A stretch of 57,500 nt of DNA from Symbiodinium natans (lineage: Eukaryota > Sar > Dinophyceae > Suessiales > Symbiodiniaceae). A program made the position numbers and the translations under genes. The notes under the pieces are model-generated. The model saw only the letters and a list, made by a program, of their open reading frames with translations, did no database searches and was not told the origin of the DNA. The stretch lies in NCBI GenBank assembly GCA_905221605.1, contig CAJNDS010002471.1:10001-67500 (forward strand), written 5' to 3'. Position 1 is the first letter of the stretch. Each line of letters starts with the position of its first letter. Of the stretch, positions 9,177-19,202 are shown piece by piece.

Positions 9177-9263
9177 TGGGGATTTACGAAAATGAGGGAG
9201 TAGGATTCTCTTACAATAAGGACCTCAAGACTAAGGTACCCTAATTTCGGAAAAACCCATGTA
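9177..9263. mobile_element. Family G short element (G2)
   Basis: Ends GGGGATTTACGAAAATGAGGG and CCCTAATTTCGGAAAAACCC are imperfect inverted repeats, resembling G1, G3 and G4. Confidence 0.55.
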
Positions 9264-9369
9264 GAGCCACAGACCCCAAGACCGAACCACAAACCCTAAA
9301 CCCCAAACCCAAACCCCAAACCCTAAACACTAAACCCTAAACCCTAAACAAACACAAAAGAAAAGGAAG

Positions 9370-9455
9370 GAGAAGGGGCGCCTTCCGCGCAGGCAGTGCC
9401 TGGATAGCGGCAGACAGCTGGGCCTCAGGAGGCTTAGGGCTGGGCAGGCTTCCTT
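9370..9455 (-). CDS. Exon-like core between telomere-type tracts
   Basis: Minus frame SLPSPKPPEAQLSAAIQALP then ARKAPLL follows a CTCAAG/GA acceptor. It lies between CCCTAAA (9292-9350) and TTTAGGG (from 9467). Confidence 0.42.
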
Positions 9456-9466
9456 GAGAGTGGGAT

Positions 9467-9745
9467 GGGGTTTAGGGTTTAGGGTTTAGGGTTTAGGGTT
9501 TAGGGTTTAGGGTCTAGGGTTTAGGGTCTAGGGTCTAGGGTCTAGGGTCTAGGGTTTAGGGTTTAGGGTTTAGGGTTTAGGGTTTAGGGTTTAGGGTTTA
9601 GGGTTTGGTGTTTGGGGTTTGGGGTTTGGGGTTTGGGGTTTGGGGTTTGGGGTTTGGGGTTTGGGGTTTGGGGTTTGGGGTTTGGGGTTTGGGGTTTGGG
9701 GCTTGGGGTTTGGGGCTTAGGGTTTTTTAGGGTTTAGGGTTTAGG
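9467..9745 (+). repeat. TTTAGGG, TCTAGGG and TTTGGGG composite array
   Basis: Uniform TTTAGGG, then a run of TCTAGGG variants (about 9510-9555), TTTAGGG again, then about 15 TTTGGGG units (9608-9716). The blocks suggest local amplification of single variant units. Confidence 0.95.
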
Positions 9746-9974
9746 ATTCAGGGATTCATGGCGTTCTGTGGTTTCAGGGAAGCTTGCTGAGCAAGTGAGG
9801 TGACAGCTGTCTGGTGGCTGCATGTCCTAGGGAGGCAAAAAAGCTAACTGGATACATCAAGGCTCCACGGAGAGCTGTGCAAGCTGGGTAGGACGGGCCT
9901 TTAGGGTTTAGGGTTGAGGGGTAGCGTTTAGGGTATCATAAACTTAGCCCAACTGCCTGCACCATTCAGCAATC

Positions 9975-10120
9975 CTACCCACGCACTTGGAACATGGCAT
10001 GGAAGCTTTCCGGAAAAGAGCTCAAAGCGAAACAGGGCGCATGAGCCGCGTAGATGTCTGCAGCGCGTTCACGTACCGCCGGCAGCGGCTGCTGTGAGAA
10101 CTGCGACACCAGAGCAGCGC
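9975..10120 (-). CDS. Exon-like stretch, unknown function
   Basis: Minus frame AALVSQFSQQPLPAVRERAA then DIYAAHAPCFALSSFPES and on to a stop near 9975. It is the best frame in the interval between TTTAGGG tracts at 9900-9935 and 10147-10180. Confidence 0.4.
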
Positions 10121-10189
10121 TAACTTCGCCTCAGCTCCAAGGTAACAGGTTTAGGGTTTAGGGTTTAGGGTTTAGGGAACAGGGTTAGG

Positions 10190-10595
10190 GCTTCAGGCTT
10201 TAAGCTGCGATTCAGCTTTGGGGCAGGCAACAAGGCCACGACATGCCCCTGGCCCTCAACAAAAGGGTGTCTGGCTGGGAGCGGCCTTGCACCCTTCAAT
10301 CCCAATCACCGCCTGATGTGCACTAAGCCCTCGCTCTGCCTTAAGTTCGCCTTTGCCAAGAATGGATCTACAAATTGATTGCACTAGGTCATTAGGGAGC
10401 GAAACATTCGAGTCCAGAAGGCAGTCCTTCCTATTCCTGCACGAACCTCTATCCTCCAAAATCGCCCCCCGGATCAACAATCCATGCTCCCGGGGCGTGG
10501 CGAAATCCTCAAGCAAGCTGCTGTGGAAGGAAGAGTCGGACAAGAACAAGTTCAAGGCAATCACGTTTGCCGGGCTGAGGCCCACCTGCAGTTGT
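10190..10595. other. Unique spacer, coding status unclear
   Basis: Overlapping open frames occur on both strands (for example 10256-10585 minus). None shows clear splice borders or a recognisable domain. Confidence 0.4.
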
Positions 10596-11364
10596 TTAGG
10601 GTTTAGGGTTTCGGGTTTAGGGTTTAGGTTTTTTTTTTTAGGGTTTAGGGTTTAGGGTTTAGGGTTTAGGGTTTAGGGTTGAGGGTACCTTTAGGGTTTA
10701 GGGACCCCTTTCATCCCCTGATGTCGTCATCTTTCTTCTCTTACCTTAAGCCTCACGGAGCGCTGGCAAGTGGAATTGCGAGCCCACACGTGCTTGCTCT
10801 CTTTTCTTAGAGCCGCGCTTGCAAAGCTTGCAGAGGTTTGTGGTAGAGTGGCTATGGGTTCACAATGGCACCTTTTGAGGGCTGAAAAGAGATGCAAAAA
10901 GGAAGCGCAGAATGAAGGAGGAATGTCCGGGACTCTAGGCGACAAAAGCTGCAAGCATTGTGCCCTATAATCACTACAGCCTGCATGATCCAGTGCTTAT
11001 ATGGGCATCTCCCCAAGTAAGGCGTACCCTTTAATACCCCCAAGTAAAACCCCCTTGAGAGGGCCCCCCCCCCCATTTTCATGCGGGAACCCTAAACCCT
11101 AAACCCTAAACCCTAAACCAGTGGAGGCTTTGAGGTGAACTGAAAACCCCAAACCCCAAACCCTAAAACTTGTGGATGGCAGGGACTAAAAACTTTGAGC
11201 TGACGGTGGCTGCCTGCGGTGTAGAAATCCCAAACCAGCTGTGAAACCACTAAGCCTCACAAAGCCCTGCAGAAGCCCGCCCGTTCTTAAAGCAACTGGC
11301 AGGAACATGCAGCCTAAACCCTAACCCTAAACCCTAAACCCTAAACCCTAAACCCTAAACCCAA

Positions 11365-11648
11365 ATGTTGCACCTGCTTTAGTATTGGCCCCCTCTTAAA
11401 GACAATTTGGCTGAGATATTCAAGACACCCTGACTGTTTGGGAGTCCCTCTTTAAAGACAAATCGTCCGGGCGCCGTAAGAAAATTCCACCTGCGCACCT
11501 TTAAAAAAGATTGCCAGGCATCGCTGCCCTATCTAAACTCCTCCCTATTACAATCATATAAACCCCCGGGGCCGTCTAAACAGAGCAAATTCCAGCCTCG
11601 ACTGTTCGGGGGAGGGGGGGGCCCCCAACACTAAAGAGGGTGCAACAT
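11365..11648. mobile_element. 284-bp MITE-like element inside a CCCTAAA array
   Basis: The left end ATGTTGCACCTGCTTTAGTA and the reverse complement of the right end (ATGTTGCACCCTCTTTAGTG) match over about 27 bp with few mismatches. CCCTAAA units abut both ends (11313-11362 and 11650-11685). No protein frame. Confidence 0.8.
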
Positions 11649-11818
11649 TAAACCCTAAACCCTAAACCCTAAACCCTAAACCCTTTTTTTGAGCACGGGC
11701 TTTGGACGTATGCCGGCAAGCTGGAACCTTAAGATCTTCGCAAGATACCAGCAAACTTGAAACTGAACTCATTGCACCCTAAACCCTGAACCCTGAACCC
11801 TAAACCCTAAACCCTAAA

Positions 11819-11925
11819 AGAGTGAATGACACTTGGCCTCGCCTTGCCCTCAGCCGTCAGACGGAGGGCGAGCAGCTGCGCGCTGGCCACCGCTCCTTTG
11901 TCTGCGCCGATGAGCCTCTGAGGCT
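11819..11925 (+). CDS. Exon-like core between telomere-type tracts
   Basis: After CCCTAAAAG, the plus frame reads RVNDTWPRLALSRQTEGEQL then RAGHRSFVCADEPLRLH. The next codon (TAG) falls where the TTTAGGG tract begins. A GC donor (CTGAG/GCTTCAC) is possible. Confidence 0.45.
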
Positions 11926-12540
11926 TCACTAGGGTTTAGGGTTTAGGGTGTTACCTTGGACCCTGAAGGTTGTACCCTTGGGTTTTGGGGATGCTTTTTA
12001 AAGATCCTTAAGGTAGGGTAAGGGCCATACTAGGAGTATATTACGGGGAACCTTTAGGGGTACAACCTGAGGGGTGACATCCCTTGTGGGGATTTCCGAA
12101 ATTAGGGGGGTACCGGTAAGGCAGGCAGAAACACGGGCACGGACAGACAGGAAACGCAGACGCAGATGCAGACGCAGAGACAGAGAAAACCACGCCCGCC
12201 CACCTGCCCACACCATGGAGATCTTTTGAATTCTCGCATAGAACGTTTTCAACTGTCAGCTCGGGGGCGGGTGGGTTGGAAGTGCAGCCAGCTGGCGTGG
12301 AAGTGCTGCCAGTCAAGCAAGCTGCAAGCTAAGGAGTGCCCCACCTACCCAACCCACTCCAGGCCCTGGGCAACAATCTTGGGTTCAAGAGTGCAGGACG
12401 ACAACTTAGCACGACAACTTGCAGAAAGATGCTGCGAGCAGAACATGCGCAAGGCCCTTGCGTCTGTGAGGTTTTGGGACAACTAGGTGTCCAGTGTTAC
12501 GTGCTGGCGTTCCATCCCCTGATCCGTGCCCAAATCACAA

Positions 12541-12712
12541 CTCTACATATATATATATATACATATATGTATGTATATGTATATATGTATAGTTGTGTAT
12601 TTACATATACATATACATAAATACAATATAAATACAAATATAAAGATAAAATAAAAATAAAACTATAAATATAAATACATATATATATATATACACATTT
12701 GTTTATTTTTTT
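12541..12712. repeat. AT-rich microsatellite region
   Basis: TATA, TATG and TAAATA repeats on both strands. The Tyr/Ile-rich open frames are low-complexity artefacts. Confidence 0.9.
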
Positions 12713-12894
12713 TGATTCATTTATGTGTTTTGTGCTGCACCTTCGAGCCCGGATCCGGAGACCAAAATCCGAAACTCTGGAACCCCTTAGCGACGAAACC
12801 CTGGCCACCCTAACCTGGGTATGGCGCCTGAGTGCCCTAAACCCTTAACCCTAAATCCTAAACACCCTAAACCCTAAACCCTAAGCCCTATGGC

Positions 12895-12961
12895 GCCTGA
12901 GTGCCTGTAGGAGCTCCTCTGCAGCCTTGCTCGGCTTCTGCTGCTCCTTTCGCAACGTGCA
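12895..12961 (-). CDS. Short exon-like stretch beside element L1
   Basis: Minus frame NCTLRKEQQKPSKAAEELLQ then ALRRH begins right after the element's TTTTAGAGAAC end. Basic and helical. The other side of L1 has an open frame ending KLPGFTW, but the join is not resolved. Confidence 0.35.
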
Positions 12962-13128
12962 GTTCTCTAAAATGGTAACTTTTTTTTAGGTCCCTCTATA
13001 GTACAGGGTTTAGGGTTTAGGGTTTACTGTAGGGTTTAGGGTTGAGGGTTTAGGGTTAGGTTCCCGTATTAGTACGGCACCTTGTAGAAAGGACCCCTTG
13101 GCCCAAAAGGGATCCTGATTTAGAGAAC
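12962..13128. mobile_element. Family L element (L1) containing an internal telomere-repeat insertion
   Basis: Ends GTTCTCTAAAAT and ATTTAGAGAAC are inverted repeats. A block of TTTAGGG units (about 13004-13065) sits inside. A relative at 41205-41283 has a similar interior (GTGCCGTACT, GATCCCTTTTGGG) but lacks the block. The repeat block therefore looks like an insertion near GTACTATA. Confidence 0.7.
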
Positions 13129-13483
13129 GACCCAGGTGAACCCCGGAAGCTTCATCTCAAGCTTGGTGAATTAACCCTCCACACTTTAAGTGACTGCACT
13201 TCTCGCAGACGCGATGTGATTTAGCTTCTGTGTTGGCACGGACCCCCCCACCCGACCGTTTCACTGGGAAGAGACGTCGTCCCCTCCCCCTTAGCTGTCA
13301 AATTCTAAACAAGAGGCAAGCAAGTTGGACTGTCCAGGACGTGACTACGATTGTGACAGTGGCCGGGAAGGTTACTCAGATCTTGGACTTGGGTTTGAGT
13401 GAGGCTTGATCCGGGCCTGGGTTTCCGCAACGCGGAAAAACCCTAAACCCTAAACCCTTTACCCTAAAACCTAAACCCTAAGC

Positions 13484-13592
13484 CGCGCTCGGAACGTCTC
13501 CTCCTCATCAGCAGCCGCACCAGGCGCCGTGCCCACAGATGTCGATGGCATGGCCTCAGAAGCTCCGACAAGCTCTCGCTCTCGAGACGGCA
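13484..13592 (-). CDS. Exon downstream of introner A2, unknown function
   Basis: Minus frame PSRERELVGASEAMPSTSVG then TAPGAAADEEETFRARL. It joins through A2 (4-bp repeat TGCC) to the frame upstream at 13709-13715. Several frames are open in this GC-rich stretch; this one agrees with the element orientation seen in the other family A introns. Confidence 0.45.
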
Positions 13593-13708
13593 CTTGGCTA
13601 CACTCAGAAGGGTAGCCAAAAATTAAAATTTTAGCTGCCTTATTAAGAAACCCAATAAACCCAAAAAGGCTAAGGATCTCAAGTCACAGTAAAGTACCAC
13701 AAAGGGCA
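13593..13708 (-). mobile_element. Introner family A copy (A2), 116 bp
   Basis: The minus sense starts TGCCCTTTGTGGTAC and ends GTAGCCAAG, followed by TGCC, a perfect 4-bp flanking repeat. The length equals A1 and the WD40-gene copy. Excision would use TG-AG borders. Confidence 0.75.
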
Positions 13709-13900
13709 AGATTGAAAGTTTAGGGTTTAGGCGGGCTCATAGCATGGACCCCTCTCAAGATGGACTCGTTCGATGATGTACAACACAGCAATCCATCTCT
13801 TACGCGCAGTGCGGTTTATACTTTATGTTTCCTTCCTTATCTCTTTTAGGGGGTTTAGGGCTTAGGGTTTAGCTCTCTGTCTCTCTCTCTCTCTCTTTCC

Positions 13901-13954
13901 TAGGGTGGTTGTCGTCCTCAAGGTAGCGACGAGCATAGAAGAACTTGTTTGTTG
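13901..13954 (-). CDS. Short exon next to element A3
   Basis: Minus frame ATNKFFYARRYLEDDNH directly follows the GCAGCCAAG end of A3. A CT microsatellite (13875-13900) follows in gene sense. Confidence 0.4.
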
Positions 13955-14066
13955 CTTGGCTGCACTTTGGAGGGTAGCTATGAATCTAATTTTTAGCTGC
14001 CTTCTTAAGAAACCCAATAAGCCCAAAAAGGCTAAATATGTAAAGTTACAGTGAAGCACCACAAAT
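13955..14066 (-). mobile_element. Introner family A copy (A3), donor side altered
   Basis: Matches A1 closely (TTTAGCTGCCTTCTTAAGAA, CACCACAAA end), but its donor side abuts a short CCTAAACCCTAA remnant and no flanking repeat is visible. This suggests later rearrangement at a telomere-type unit. Confidence 0.65.
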
Positions 14067-14069
14067 TAG

Positions 14070-15147
14070 GGTTTAGGAAACTCGGGCAATGTTGGGTTTG
14101 AGGTATAGTTTGCTATGTTTGGTTGTGGCTTGCTGTTGTTTGAGTCTTACCGTTGCTAAGTGGCTGCATTGTTGCAGTCTTGCGTTGCAAGGGTTTTAGC
14201 GCAATGGCTTTTAGACATTTTGCTTTGCACGTGCTCGCATGAGGTGGCAGCTGGCAACTCAATAGCTACTAGACAGCGCCAACACGGTAGGTATTTACGC
14301 TTTTTAGTCACACTTGACAAGTTGTGAAGAGCGCGGAAAGTGGTTGACATACTTTGGACACCGTGCGTTTTCACGAGCGCTGCACTGCGGATTCGCGCCC
14401 ATCACACATCCAAAATACCTTGACGTCCTAAGCTTCGTGCGGCTTTTTCGATGCAGAGTTTCGGCTTAAGACAGGCATAGTCCGGATCCATTGTTGCAGA
14501 TTTCAAAGGTTGGTTTATGGACGCTTGGGCGTCCGCACACAACGAAACGTTCAGAAGGAGCAATGGCAACATTTGGTACATCCTTCAGATCAGGCAAGTA
14601 AGTATCGCGCAGGTGCGAGCTCAACTAAGGCAAACAATCCGCTGCCCCACGAACAGCCCAAACCCCAAAAAGTAACAAGCGCACGGTTTCTCAATCCGAA
14701 GTGTTTAAGAGACCGAGGCACAAGCTTGACACCAAGATGAGAAGGCCTCCCCAATCCGAAAGTCAGATTAGGAACAAGGTATTAGACCGACCAAGTGGTC
14801 ACAACCTGCGTGGAAGGAGCGTGGCAACTTTGGCGCACGCCACAACACACGCGTGGTGGTGTGTGCCGACCTTGTGGCGTACCCTAAACACAATGAGCGA
14901 AAGAACCCCGCTCAGGGTTGTGGATGCTGGAGAGTCAAATTCACGCGCTGTTGCGCCAAAGCACCGTGTTGCGGAGCAAACCAAGCAAACACTGCATGTG
15001 AAATGTAGAGCCGCGAAGTGAAAATGTCGTTCTGTCTTTCTCAAAGCATCACCTACACTTTCCAAGCCTATAAGCTTGCGAACCCCAGCGTGTGCCTGGC
15101 CATTACGGTCCCGGCACAGATGCACAACAGCAGTTCGGTTTGTCTCA
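14070..15147. other. Unique stretch free of telomere-type tracts, no recognised gene
   Basis: Overlapping frames (14701-15021 plus, 14799-15125 minus) are open but have no recognisable domain or splice borders. Confidence 0.4.
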
Positions 15148-15362
15148 CACCCTAAACCCTAAACCCTAAACCCTAAACCCTAAACCCTAAACCCTAAAGT
15201 GGCCACGGGACAGTGCCATTGTCCTGCCCCGCTCCCCAAGTCATGCGGCTCCTGGGCTTACAGGGGTTCCACGCCTTGCTTGCTTCGATATAACCTTTAA
15301 CCCTTAACCCTTAACCCTTAACCCCAAACCTTGCCCTAAACCCTGAATTTTCTTTTCTTTGT

Positions 15363-15398
15363 TTTTTTTTTTTTTTTTTGGGGGGGGGGGGGGGGGGC
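15363..15398. repeat. Poly-T/poly-G junction
   Basis: About 17 T followed by about 18 G. Such runs are prone to sequencing error. Confidence 0.9.
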
Positions 15399-15463
15399 GG
15401 GCTCAGCACCTTGGCTAGCACTTTGCAAAGCTCTGGGCTCGGCTTTAGGGAGGGCGACAGAAA

Positions 15464-15477
15464 GAGAGAGAGAGAGA

Positions 15478-15554
<77 letters not shown>

Positions 15555-15592
15555 AGAGCAAGAGGAGCAAGAGCAAGAGCAAGAGCAAGACG
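15464..15592 (+). repeat. GAGCAG hexanucleotide array
   Basis: (GA)n then about 19 GAGCAG units, with GAGCAA variants at the end. Ala/Gly-, Ser/Cys- and Leu-rich frames arise from it and are not genes. Confidence 0.95.
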
Positions 15593-16449
15593 AATGAATG
15601 GCCAACAGTCCACAAATCCTGAAAGTGTACCCTCCTAATCAATCCAAACCAACCTACCCGGGTATTTGAAGCTGAAACTTCAACCCATGCCCAGACCCAA
15701 AAATTTTAAACCCTAAACCCTGAACTTAAACCCTAAACCCGAAGGCCTTTGGAGCAACGGACATTGAGGCTGCCGGCACAAACCCTAAGCCCTGTAAGCC
15801 CAAAATCTCCAAACTTAGTTGCTGAGTTCACAGGCCCCAAGAAAGTGTACATGAAAGTTTTATTGGGGGTTATACTATCCCAAAAAGTGTAAAGTGTACT
15901 CACCCAGCTACTAAGCAGATGGGAGCCGGGACTCAGAAGCCCCTTGGCACAGTGAAGGTACGTGCTCGTGCTGGGAGACAAGTACTTCGGCATTGTGGGC
16001 AACCTCAGTGGGTTTAGGGTTTAGGGTCTAGGGTTTGGGGTTTGGGAGGTTCAAAGGCTTTCAGATGGAGTAAACAACAAAGAGCGGTCTCCTTCGGACA
16101 GCTACAAAGGCCAAAAGCGCCCCACCACGTTTGCAGACCACCGTGCTTAAACCCAAACCCCACCACCCTTTAGATGCCCGAGCGGCCAGCATCCAAGCCA
16201 AATTTGGGAGGTATCCGGCCACAGGAGCTGGACGCCCGGCGCCTGCTCAAGCGCATGACGCCATTCTCAGCGCCGGAAACGAGTGGACAAACACGGGGTG
16301 GGCGGGGGGGCGGGGGTGGGGGGCTAAGTGCCTTGAGTCGGAAGGCATGTGCAAAAATGGCCTGACATTTCCGAACGACCTGGGCTTTGAGCAAACTGCT
16401 CAAGTCTGTGGCGACCTTGATGTTGTGCCCTGGACCCTGGACCCTGGAC

Positions 16450-16546
16450 CCTGGACCCTGGACCCTAAACCCTAAACCCTAAACCCTAAACCCTAAACCC
16501 TAAACCCTAAACCCTAAACCCTAAACCCTAAACCTAAACCCCAAAC
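16450..16546 (-). repeat. CCCTAAA array left of an exon
   Basis: Preceded by five CCCTGGA variants (16430-16460). With the TTTAGGG array at 16647-16815 it brackets a 100-bp core. Confidence 0.95.
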
Positions 16547-16549
16547 CAG

Positions 16550-16607
16550 CCTCGGCTCCGTCGCTGAGCTCATCTCTGACCGCGCGGAGGAGCTGGAGTC
16601 CCTCCAG
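16550..16607 (+). CDS. Well-bordered short exon (58 nt)
   Basis: Acceptor ACCAG/C and donor CAG/GTCGGC enclose the frame LGSVAELISDRAEELESLQ. It is one of the cleanest examples of an exon lying between a CCCTAAA tract and a TTTAGGG tract. Coiled-coil-like composition; family unknown. Confidence 0.55.
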
Positions 16608-16646
16608 GTCGGCGTTGCTTAAACCTTTGAGTCTTAGGATGTGAGT

Positions 16647-16815
16647 TAGGGTTTAGGGTTTAGGGTTTAGGGTTTAGGGTTTAGGGTTTAGGGTTTAGGG
16701 TTTAGGGTTTAGGGTTTAGGGTTTAGGGTTTAGGGTTTAGGGTTTTAGGGTTTTAGGGTTTAGGGTTTAGTGTTTAGGGTTTTAGGATTTAGGGTTTAGG
16801 GGTTTCGGGTTTAGG
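16647..16815 (+). repeat. TTTAGGG array right of an exon
   Basis: About 14 uniform units, then TTTTAGGG and TTTAGTG variants. Opposite in orientation to the 16450-16546 array. Confidence 0.95.
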
Positions 16816-17100
16816 ATTTGGCGTAGGTTGCTTCGAAGTCCTGTCGGGTCTTGAGGTGATTGACTGATGCTGATAGTGATTGGTTCAGAGCTTTTAGGGA
16901 ATGGAGGGTCTTGAATGCAGCTGTGATCACAGCGCGTTTGTTGAGCCTGCTAAGCCTCCGACTCTTTTCTGGGTTTGGGGTCTCTCGGGGTGTTGTAGGG
17001 GGGGGCCTTGTCGTGTGAGTTGCACTGGGTCACTAGCCCTAAACCCTAAACCCTCAACCCTAAACTAATCCCTTATAAATAAAGTAAATACCCTAAACCC

Positions 17101-17590
17101 TCCTGTCATGACCCTTCCAGGGGGGTGGTACCCCCAGGGCCCCCAGCCGAGGGGGTCCCGGAGCCCTCACCGCAGCGTGGTCAAGGAATACAGGCTCCCA
17201 GCTCTGCTGCTCAAATATCAGTTTTTGGGACCCTGACCCCCTGGCCCCCCTGGCCCCCCTGGCCCGCCCTGGCCCGTTCAGCCTGTCCTCTTTACCCGCC
17301 CGTCCCGGAACCTCTATCTGACCTTCGAGACCTTGCTGGCACCCTTGACTCTCGGATTCAACCAACATCATGAAACTGAATAAGTTTTGAAAAGTGGACT
17401 GTTGTCTGAGTTTAGGCCTAAACCCAAAAAGGAAGAGGTTTGGGTGGCTTTGCCGCCTTGGACGGCGTGGGGTGGGAGAAAAGTATTAGATGGCCCTCCA
17501 CAATCGGGCCAAAGCTGCTCTTCGGCACCTCACGAAGCTTTCGAGCTTGTTCCGAAACCTAACCTTCACAGCATCTACGCCCTATCACAG
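17101..17590. other. GC-rich unique stretch, coding status unclear
   Basis: Contains CTGGCCCCC micro-repeats (17235-17275). Frames on both strands are open (17125-17373 plus, 17093-17371 minus), so no call is made. Confidence 0.4.
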
Positions 17591-17666
17591 CAAACCCTAA
17601 ACCCTAAACCCTAAACCCTAAACCCTAAACCCTAAACCCTAAACCCTAAACCCTAAACCCTAAACC

Positions 17667-17786
17667 CAGACATCAGAAAGACAGAGCTTCCAAGGTCTTA
17701 GCCAGGGAGCTGCTTCCCTTGGAGGTCAACTTCAACACCACCTGAGGATGACCCCAGCTTAGTACACTTCGTGTGCCTTCAAAAAT
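17667..17786. other. Core between CCCTAAA and TTTAGGG tracts, strand ambiguous
   Basis: Plus frame TSERQSFQGLSQGAASLGGQ and minus frame VVLKLTSKGSSSLAKTLEAL are both plausible. The bracketing tracts are at 17594-17666 and 17787-17835. Confidence 0.4.
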
Positions 17787-17849
17787 AGGGTTTAGGGTTT
17801 AGGGTTTAAGGTTTAGGGTTTAGTGTTTAGGGTTTAGAGGTTTATGTCT

Positions 17850-18820
17850 TTTCTGGGTCAGGCGTCGTTGATGCACAAGAGCTTGCGCAAGGGGAGATTT
17901 CAGGTCACCCAGGCCCGCCTCCGACTGCCCGGACCAATGGGCCCACATGAGGGAGGACAACTTTCCGGCACTTTGCGCGAGCTTGGCGTCTGCCGAGAGC
18001 ATGGCCTCCACGAGACCCTTAGTTCACAGGCATCCTGAGTAGGAGGTGATAAACCAGAGACACCCCCAATTCTGTGAAGTCCTCAACAGGCAGTCTAGAG
18101 GCCTCATCTCCGGCGAACGCGGCAAGATCAAGTAGGTTGAAGCCACGAGTGTCCTTGGGAGGGTGACATGCTTGAGGGGCCGTTAGGGTCTAGGGATAGA
18201 CAGCTCAGCCAAAGCAATCTCCGACACGATCTGTACGAGAGGAATTTAATTTTGCCAACATCTGCAAGAACACATTGACACCTTACACTACCAACCACTA
18301 CGCCACACAACCACATGTAGCAAGGTTGCATGCGGAGGGCGCCCTATACTGGAATGGTAGCCTATAGCATCCTCCTCGACACTTCTTCTGCACTGCAGGA
18401 GTCATGGGAGGAGTTTCAGATCTGTCGGCCAAGAAATACCGATGGCTCAAGATGCCAGAAATCTTTATGGGGTGAACCTCAAAAGCCTTTACCGCTTCAG
18501 CAACTGCAAAATCGAGGTTTTGCTTACTGCAAGGTGCCACAATGATCCCTCACCCCTGATATTAACCCCTCATCATACTAAATACTCCCATTGTCGTTAT
18601 ATTGTAGCGTATCGGGACTATTGAATATTAGGTAGGGGTAGGGGGGATTACATTCGGGGGAGGGGACTAACACTAGAACCCGGCTTTAAACCATCATAAG
18701 CCGGGCTGAGCCAGGATCACTGAATGTTGGACCTTGCAACAACAAGAAGCCATTAAAGCGAAGGTACTCCTCGTCGCCCCAAGAACAACTCAATTCATGG
18801 GGGCTTCAGGGCTCCAGCCG
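17850..18820. other. Unique stretch, no convincing gene
   Basis: Several short frames on both strands, none with a recognised domain. A pyrimidine/purine-rich stretch (18540-18665, ending GGTAGGGGTAGGGGGGATTA) may be a degenerate inverted-repeat element. Confidence 0.35.
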
Positions 18821-18859
18821 GTAAACCCTGAACCCTAAATCCCAAACCCTAAACCCTTC

Positions 18860-18972
18860 CGAGAATCCACGGCTGCAGGGTCCGCACCCTTGGCCAGTGC
18901 TGAGGTGACCTCACCGGCTCGGCTCGCGTCGGCGGCCTTCGAGTTTTTGAGAAGGGCCTATAAAGTGTGGGG
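18860..18972 (+). CDS. Exon-like core between telomere-type tracts
   Basis: Plus frame RESTAAGSAPLASAEVTSPA then RLASAAFEFLRRAYKVWG is open from the CCCTAAA tract (18823-18858) to the TTTAGGG tract (from 18970). Confidence 0.48.
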
Positions 18973-19200
18973 TTCAGGGTTAGGGTTTAGGCTTAGGGTT
19001 AGGGTTTAGGGTTTAGGGTTTAGGGTTTAGGGTTTAGGGTTTAGGGTTTAGGGTTTAGGGTTTAGGGTTTAGGGTTTAGGGTTTAGGGTTTAGGGTTTAG
19101 GGTTTAGGGTTTAGGGTTTAGGGTTTACTGTAGGGCTTAGGGTTTAGGATTTGAGGTTTAGGGTATGGGCTCAGGGTTTAGGGTTTAGGGCTTAGGGTTA
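18970..19200 (+). repeat. Long TTTAGGG array
   Basis: About 20 uniform units with degenerate ends. Confidence 0.95.
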
Positions 19201-19202
19201 TT

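Noticed and set aside
12497-12808. Tyr/Ile-rich open frames
   Set aside because: AT-microsatellite translation.
13593-13708. Reading A2 as an intron of a plus-strand gene
   Set aside because: A plus frame (VSSSSAAAPGAVPTDVDGMA) is open beside it, but the plus borders would be GG-AG or GC-GG. The minus reading agrees with A1, A4 and the WD40 copy in orientation, length and 4-bp repeat.
15311-15642. Ala/Pro-, Ser/Cys- and Leu-rich frames
   Set aside because: All three come from the GAGCAG hexanucleotide array.
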